This document shows positions 14,504-18,403 of a stretch of DNA of 18,403 bases, one piece after another; position 1 is the stretch's first letter; every line of letters starts with the position of its first letter. A program made the position numbers and the translations under genes. The stretch is from NCBI GenBank assembly GCA_944351345.1, contig CALVPO010000016.1, forward strand, positions 1 to 18,403, written 5' to 3'. The DNA is from an uncultured Bacilli bacterium (GTDB lineage Bacteria; Bacillota_I; Bacilli_A; RF39; UBA660). The notes beneath the pieces were generated by a model. That model searched no databases and was not told the origin of the DNA. It saw nothing but the letters and a program-made list of their open reading frames with translations.

Positions 14504-14532
14504 TTGATTAATTTGTTAAAATAGTTTATAAT
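14504..14532 (+). promoter_or_regulatory. Promoter of the 14558-15900 gene set
   Basis: TTGATT (14504-14509), a 17-bp spacer and TATAAT (14527-14532). It starts 4 bp after the stop of the preceding gene and would give a leader of about 20 nt. Confidence 0.65.
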
Positions 14533-14557
14533 TTAGTTAGAAAGGTAGTAGATATTT

Positions 14558-15113
14558 ATGAATAATTTAAGTGAAAATCAAAAAGAAAGATTAAGAAAAG
14601 TTTCTCCAAATGATATTGTTAAGTATCAAAAGGTAGTTAAAAAATAATACAGGTAAGAAGGTTAAGATTAATAAGAAGAATAATAAAAGTACTAAAATTA
14701 AAAAATCTACAATTGCTTTACTTATAGCTATAGGAATTTCAACTGCGACAATGGGTACACTTAATGTTATTGGTACTCGTGAAATTGCTGAAGAAGTAGT
14801 TGCTAGTGGATGTCTTGATTCAAATGTTTATTCTTTGGATTATTCTGATGGTCCTATGTTATTTTCTTCAGATAGTACTACTAGAGATGGTAGTATTAAT
14901 AGTGATAGATACTTTGCTGAAGTTACAGGTAAAGGACATGAAGCTGGTTATACAGATGATGAAATTTATATAGCTTGCAGATATAAATATGGTATGGATA
15001 ATCCATATGTTTCTAGTAGTATTACTAGTAGATTTTGGACTAAGTTGAAAGCTGGGGCTGGTTCTATTAGTGAAATATTTGATAATGAGAATAGTAGAAA
15101 GGGTAGTAGATAG
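14558..15113 (+). CDS. Single-pass membrane protein of unknown function, frame broken at an A6 run
   Basis: The gene starts at ATG 14558 and reads MNNLSENQKERLRKVSPNDI to a TAA at 14645-14647, right after six A (14639-14644). With five A the frame would continue as VVKNNTGKKVKINKK into the long downstream frame that ends at 15113. The rebuilt protein of about 184 residues has a basic N-terminal part, one membrane helix (STIALLIAIGISTATMG), and a tail with SDRYFAEVTGKGHEAGYTDDEIYIACRYKY. As deposited, only the part from ATG 14751 (120 residues) can be read from a start codon, and that ATG lies inside the helix. I recognise no family. Promoter at 14504-14532; the DUF1292-like gene begins 2 bp after its stop. 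Sequence error, slippage and true mutation all remain possible. Confidence 0.65.
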
Positions 15114-15115
15114 TT

Positions 15116-15349
15116 ATGGATGAGGTTAATGTTACTAAGATTGATATTGACGGTAATGAATATTTTCTTATAGATTCTATTAGTGATGATAAGAATGTTT
15201 ATAATTTTTTTTGTAATCCTAATGATAAAGATGATATTTATGTTTTAAAAAATAAGAATGAGGGTGGAGAGAGTTTTTATGTATCTTTAGATGATGATAA
15301 TGAGATAGATTATGCTTTTTCTTTGTTTTTTCAAAAATATAATGAATAG
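15116..15349 (+). CDS. Small acidic DUF1292-like protein
   Basis: The 77-residue protein is acidic and has no signal or membrane helix. The pattern KIDIDGNEYFLIDSI, then YNFFCNPNDKDDIYVLK, then SFYVSLDDDNEIDYAFSLF resembles the small DUF1292 proteins of Firmicutes (DG-containing first strand, YxxF, acidic C-terminal helix). Function is unknown for that family. It lies 2 bp after the membrane protein and 8 bp before the second TIM44-like gene, so it is co-translated with them. Its ribosome site is weak (AAAGGG about 11 nt before ATG). The family call is tentative. Confidence 0.65.
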   Translation: MDEVNVTKIDIDGNEYFLIDSISDDKNVYNFFCNPNDKDDIYVLKNKNEGGESFYVSLDDDNEIDYAFSLFFQKYNE

Positions 15350-15357
15350 GTGATTGG

Positions 15358-15900
15358 ATGTTAGATGAATTAGTAAAGTTAGATGTTGGGTTTAATGAGG
15401 CTAGTTTTAAGAGTTATATTGATAATGTTTTTGTTAAGTTATTTACTTCTATTATGTTAAATGAGGTTCCTAATGTTAGGCATTTTCTTAGTGATGAGGT
15501 TTATTCTGAATATGAGAAGATAGTTTCTGATAATAGTGCTCGTGGAGTAATACAGATGTATGATGAACTTAATGTTAAGTCTAGTAATATTACTGGTGTT
15601 TCTATTACTGATGATGAGTTTAGAATAGAGGTTTTACTTGTTTCTAGATATATGGATTATTTGTTAGATAGTGAGAGTGGAGAGGTGATAAGAGGTAATA
15701 ATACTAGTAGAATAGAAGTTAGGTATAAATTAGTATTCACAAAAAAAAGACAGTTCTTACAACAGGGGGCTGTTAGAAAGTGTCCTGGTTGTGGGGCTTC
15801 TATTAGTGTTAATACTAAGGGTGTTTGTGAATATTGTGGGGCTTTATATAATATGAGTGATTATAATTATATTTTGAGTTCTATTACTAAAATTAGTTAA
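15358..15900 (+). CDS. Soluble TIM44-like zinc-ribbon protein
   Basis: The 180-residue protein lacks a signal and a membrane helix. Residues about 10-130 are TIM44-like (FKSYIDNVFVKLFTSIM, VRHFLSDEVYSEYEKI, FRIEVLLVSRYMDYLL), and the C-terminus is a zinc ribbon with Cys142, Cys145, Cys157 and Cys160 (CPGCG and CEYCG). It is a clear paralogue of the C-terminal half of the protein at 13625-14500, in which the same parts occur behind a membrane anchor. The two flank the small membrane protein and the DUF1292-like gene. I infer a partner that works at the cytosolic face; nothing in the sequence names the substrate. Its stop overlaps that of the facing minus-strand gene by 8 bp. Confidence 0.75.
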   Translation: MLDELVKLDVGFNEASFKSYIDNVFVKLFTSIMLNEVPNVRHFLSDEVYSEYEKIVSDNSARGVIQMYDELNVKSSNITGVSITDDEFRIEVLLVSRYMDYLLDSESGEVIRGNNTSRIEVRYKLVFTKKRQFLQQGAVRKCPGCGASISVNTKGVCEYCGALYNMSDYNYILSSITKIS

Positions 15901-16348
15901 TGAAAAATGTTGGTGAATCATTAGTGGTATAATCTATTATTTTTTCTTTTGGTTTATTATAACTTGTGCTGTTAGATGTATTTTGTGTTTTGCTTTGATA
16001 GTTGGTTTTAGTAGTGTTTTGATTCTTGATAGGAGAAGTATCAGTTTCATCTTTGAATGCTGATGCTATTTTTAGCATAGAACGCATATTTCCTACCATT
16101 GGTCCTACTTGTCTTACTAGGGGAATTGTTTGATTAATAATTCCTAATGTTTTAGAGGTGTTATTGATTAGTCCTCCCCAGTTAAAAGATTTGATAGCTC
16201 CTACAGCATTTCCTAGTTTTCCAAATAGTGAGGCTCCTCTACTAGCAGAACCAGCACTAAGAGCGGGATTTGCTAGCATTGCTCCACGTGTTAAATTTGG
16301 TATGGCACTTGAATAATAACTTGGAATAAAAAATTGTTGATTGTACAT
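15893..16348 (-). CDS. YqfQ/VrrA-like protein
   Basis: The 151-residue protein begins MYNQQFFIPSYYSSAIPN, has a small-residue-rich region (ANPALSAGSASRGASLFGKLG), and then NWGGLINNTSKTLGIINQTI and LVRQVGPMVGNMRSMLKIAS, the pattern I associate with the YqfQ/VrrA-like family of Bacilli (an NNTxKxL followed by VxxxGPMVxNxxxMxKI). The last 50 residues are Asn/Thr/Ser/Lys-rich and probably disordered. Family members are of unknown function. The start ATG (16346-16348, minus) has GAGGTGA 7 nt upstream. It is divergent from the pilus gene and convergent with the TIM44-like gene, with an 8-bp stop overlap. Confidence 0.6.
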   Translation of the reverse strand: MYNQQFFIPSYYSSAIPNLTRGAMLANPALSAGSASRGASLFGKLGNAVGAIKSFNWGGLINNTSKTLGIINQTIPLVRQVGPMVGNMRSMLKIASAFKDETDTSPIKNQNTTKTNYQSKTQNTSNSTSYNKPKEKIIDYTTNDSPTFFIN

Positions 16349-16379
16349 GATTAAATCACCTCTTTACAATAATATATGA

Positions 16380-16385
16380 ATTATA
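16380..16385 (-). promoter_or_regulatory. Possible -10 element of the YqfQ/VrrA-like gene
   Basis: TATAAT on the minus strand (ATTATA in + orientation), 31 bp before the start codon. No good -35 is seen. Confidence 0.4.
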
Positions 16386-16419
16386 TTAAAAAAAAGTTAA
16401 AAATTTATAAAAAATATGT

Positions 16420-16441
16420 TACAATAACTTTAGAATATAAT
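16420..16441 (+). promoter_or_regulatory. Possible -10 elements of the pilC gene
   Basis: Two candidates: TATAAT at 16436-16441 without a clear -35, and TACAAT at 16420-16425 preceded by TGT (extended -10). AGGAGG follows at 16448-16453, 5 nt before ATG 16459. The sequence does not decide between them. Confidence 0.4.
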
Positions 16442-16458
16442 TTAAATAGGAGGCGGCT

Positions 16459-17814
16459 ATGGTAGGCGGATTTAAAAGTTTTGTTAAGAAATTAAACCAA
16501 CCTATTGGTGGTTCTGGTACTAGTGATAAGAAAAAACAAGAAAATTTGAAACTTAAGACTATGGAATTAACTCCTGCGGATGCTATTAAGAATTCGCAGA
16601 ATATTAGATATAATTATACTGCGAGAGATAAGGAAGGTAATATTATTAAGGCTTCTTTAGATGCACTGTCTAAAGTTGATGTTCATTCTTTTCTTTTAAA
16701 TCAGGGATATGATGTTATTGCAATTGAAGAAGCTCGTCTTTTTAATAAATTAGGGCTTGTTCAACTTACTACCTCTCCTATGAAGGATAAAGACTTAAAT
16801 TTTTTTCTAACACAACTTTCTACTTATATTAAAGCTGGTATTACTTTGGTTGATTCTATTTCAATATTAGCTAAGCAAGCTAAGAGTAAGAAGGTTAAGA
16901 ATTTATACAATAGGTTGGTGTTCGAGTTAACTAGTGGTGAGACTTTAAGTGAGGCTTTTGCTAAGCAAGGTAATGTTTTTCCTAGGTTACTTATTAATAT
17001 GGTTAAAACATCTGAATTAACAGGTAATTTAACTGGGGTTTTAGATGATATGGCAGCATATTATAAGACTAAGTACGAAAATAGAAAGCAAATAATAAGT
17101 GCTATGACATATCCTTCTGTTATTTTTGTTGTAGCGGTTGTAGTTCTTGTTTATATAATTTTATATGTTGTTCCTGAGTTTACAGATATGTATTCACAAA
17201 TAGGTAGTGAGCTTCCTGCTATAACCTTGGCTATAGTCAATATTAGTGATTTCTTGGCTGCTAATTTACTTTATGTTATACTGGTTATTGTTGCTGTTAT
17301 TACTATTTTTGTTATTTTATTTAAGTATGTTATGAAATTTAGGTATGCTGTGCAGTGGCTTTTTATGCATGTACCTGTTGTTAAGAATATTATTATATAT
17401 AATGAAGTAATAATGTTTACTAAGACTTTTGCTAGTTTGATAAATTATGATGTGTTTATAACTGATAGTATGGAGATACTTGGTAAGATTACTGATAATG
17501 AAATATATAAATTGCTTATTAGAGATGCTGTTATTAATCTTAGTAATGGTAATAGTGTTTCTCTTGCTTTTAAGGATCATTGGGCATTTCCAGTTATTGC
17601 TTATGAGATGTTAGTTACTGGTGAGAGGACTGGTAGGCTAGGGTCTATGATGACTCAAGTTTCTGATTATTATAATACTGAACAGAAAAATCTTATTACT
17701 CAGCTTAAAAGTTTAATAGAACCTGTTATGATTATATTTTTGGCAGTAGTAGTTGGTATAGTATTACTTGCTGTTATAGTTCCTATGTTTAATATGTATG
17801 ATGAAATTATGTAA
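16459..17814 (+). CDS. pilC: Type IV pilus / type II secretion inner-membrane platform protein (PilC/GspF/ComGB)
   Basis: The 451-residue protein is the inner-membrane platform on which pilin subunits assemble, with the PilB-type ATPase beneath. After a basic soluble N-terminus (1 to about 100, with YNYTARDKEGNIIKASL, the PilC lead-in) come two T2SSF domains: about 110-235 (FLTQLSTYIKAGITLVDSI, MVKTSELTGNLTGVLD) and about 315-445 (FTKTFASLINYDVFITDSM, GERTGRLGSMM). Three or four membrane helices are visible, near 220-240, 270-295 and the C-terminus. The repeated structure and GE.TG motifs are characteristic. The following gene is a prepilin peptidase. No pilin or ATPase gene lies in the window, so type IV pilus versus competence pseudopilus cannot be decided. 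Confidence 0.92.
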   Translation: MVGGFKSFVKKLNQPIGGSGTSDKKKQENLKLKTMELTPADAIKNSQNIRYNYTARDKEGNIIKASLDALSKVDVHSFLLNQGYDVIAIEEARLFNKLGLVQLTTSPMKDKDLNFFLTQLSTYIKAGITLVDSISILAKQAKSKKVKNLYNRLVFELTSGETLSEAFAKQGNVFPRLLINMVKTSELTGNLTGVLDDMAAYYKTKYENRKQIISAMTYPSVIFVVAVVVLVYIILYVVPEFTDMYSQIGSELPAITLAIVNISDFLAANLLYVILVIVAVITIFVILFKYVMKFRYAVQWLFMHVPVVKNIIIYNEVIMFTKTFASLINYDVFITDSMEILGKITDNEIYKLLIRDAVINLSNGNSVSLAFKDHWAFPVIAYEMLVTGERTGRLGSMMTQVSDYYNTEQKNLITQLKSLIEPVMIIFLAVVVGIVLLAVIVPMFNMYDEIM

Positions 17815-17826
17815 GATAAGGATGTG

Positions 17827-18403
17827 ATGGTTTTGGAAGCAATATTTTTGATAATCTTTTTTATCTTTGGGGCGGTAATGGGGTCTTTTTTTCATGTGGT
17901 TGCTACTAGAATGTCTAGAGATGAATCTATTGTTTTTCCAGCCTCACATTGTGATAGATGTAATCATAAATTAAAGTGGTATGAAAATATTCCTATTATA
18001 TCGTATATATTATTAAAGGGTAAATGTAGTAGTTGTCATAGTAAGATACCTATTAGTTATTTGATAGTAGAAATAGTTGCTGGGTTGTTGTTTTCTGTTT
18101 GTTTTCATGTTTTTTCCTTATCTTTTGATTTAGTTATTGCTTTGATTTTTATTTCTAGTTTAATAATAGTAATAGTTAGTGATATTGAATATATGATAAT
18201 TTTAGATGAGGTTTTAATGTTTGCTAGTTTAGTGATAGTTGTTTTAGATATATTAGTTTTGGGGATTGAAGAGGCTGCTTATCATATATATGGTGGGGTT
18301 TTAGCTTTTGTTACTATGTATGCTTTAAAGATTATTGGTGATAAGTTGTTTAGAAAAGAGTCTTTAGGTGGAGGAGATATTAAGCTTTTATTTTTATTTG
18401 GGT
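17827..18403 (+). CDS. pilD: Prepilin peptidase, 3' truncated by the window
   Basis: The enzyme cleaves the leader peptide of prepilins and often N-methylates the new end. About 192 residues are visible. They include an N-terminal hydrophobic helix with GAVMGSFFHVVATRM, two CxxC pairs (CDRC and CSSC) joined by the segment KLKWYENIPIISYILLKGKC, further helices, the first catalytic Asp in IVSDIEYMI, and GGGDIKLL with the second. The frame runs open past 18403, so the C-terminus is missing. The start is uncertain: ATG 17827 has AAGGA only 4 nt upstream (17818-17822), and an in-frame TTG at 17833 has better spacing. It begins 12 bp after pilC and is probably co-transcribed with it. Confidence 0.88.
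   Translation, partial: MVLEAIFLIIFFIFGAVMGSFFHVVATRMSRDESIVFPASHCDRCNHKLKWYENIPIISYILLKGKCSSCHSKIPISYLIVEIVAGLLFSVCFHVFSLSFDLVIALIFISSLIIVIVSDIEYMIILDEVLMFASLVIVVLDILVLGIEEAAYHIYGGVLAFVTMYALKIIGDKLFRKESLGGGDIKLLFLFG

Noticed and set aside
17317..17580. Minus-strand open frame inside pilC
   Set aside because: Antisense to a conserved domain; no family resemblance.

Overview
The window comes from a very AT-rich, low-GC Gram-positive bacterium of the Bacilli / Mycoplasmatota-adjacent kind, probably uncultured. The infC-rpmI-rplT operon, a Spo0A regulator with a 0A box in its promoter, SipW-type surface proteins and strong AAGGAGG ribosome binding sites all point that way. Exact placement is an inference. 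Trp is TGG throughout and the leftmost gene ends in TGA, so the standard bacterial code applies. Genes on the + strand are rich in T- and G-containing codons (GTT, GAT, AGT, GGT). The two minus-strand genes encode Asn/Lys/Ile/Thr-rich proteins instead. The Fic gene, although on the + strand, is A-rich and stands out.

Layout. 1-621 is the 3' end of a surface-type protein. 655-2185 is the IF3-L35-L20 operon, with a consensus promoter, a structured leader holding a terminator-like hairpin, a probable ATA start for infC, and an intrinsic terminator. 2210-4754 holds a HerA-like hexameric ATPase and a Fic-family protein that lacks the usual catalytic His. 4759-5850 holds a RluA-type pseudouridine synthase overlapped by a DUF1294 membrane protein. 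A minus-strand HExxH putative metallopeptidase (5847-6827) is divergent from the pgk operon (6884-11116). That operon combines phosphoglycerate kinase, a YbhN/LPG-synthase-type membrane protein, a diacylglycerol glucosyltransferase-like GT4 enzyme and a degenerate triosephosphate-isomerase-like protein, all with overlapping reading frames.

spo0A (11192-11956) and a TasA/camelysin-like SipW-dependent surface protein (12058-13440) follow, each with its own terminator. 13625-15900 is a cluster of envelope-associated proteins of unknown role: two TIM44-like/zinc-ribbon proteins flanking a frameshifted single-pass membrane protein and a small DUF1292-like protein. A minus-strand YqfQ/VrrA-like protein (15893-16348) faces them. 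The right edge holds a type IV pilus / competence-pseudopilus pair: PilC-like inner-membrane platform protein and the start of a prepilin peptidase.

The points most worth a second look are two reading-frame breaks at A6 runs (end of rplT; the 14558-15113 membrane protein), the infC ATA start behind an attenuator, the His-less Fic protein with an SD-sequestering hairpin, the cytosolic-looking HExxH protein, the TIM homologue without its phosphate-gripping loops, and the paired TIM44/zinc-ribbon locus. No RNA genes, insertion sequences or CRISPR arrays were seen, and no gene-free stretch exceeds 300 bases.
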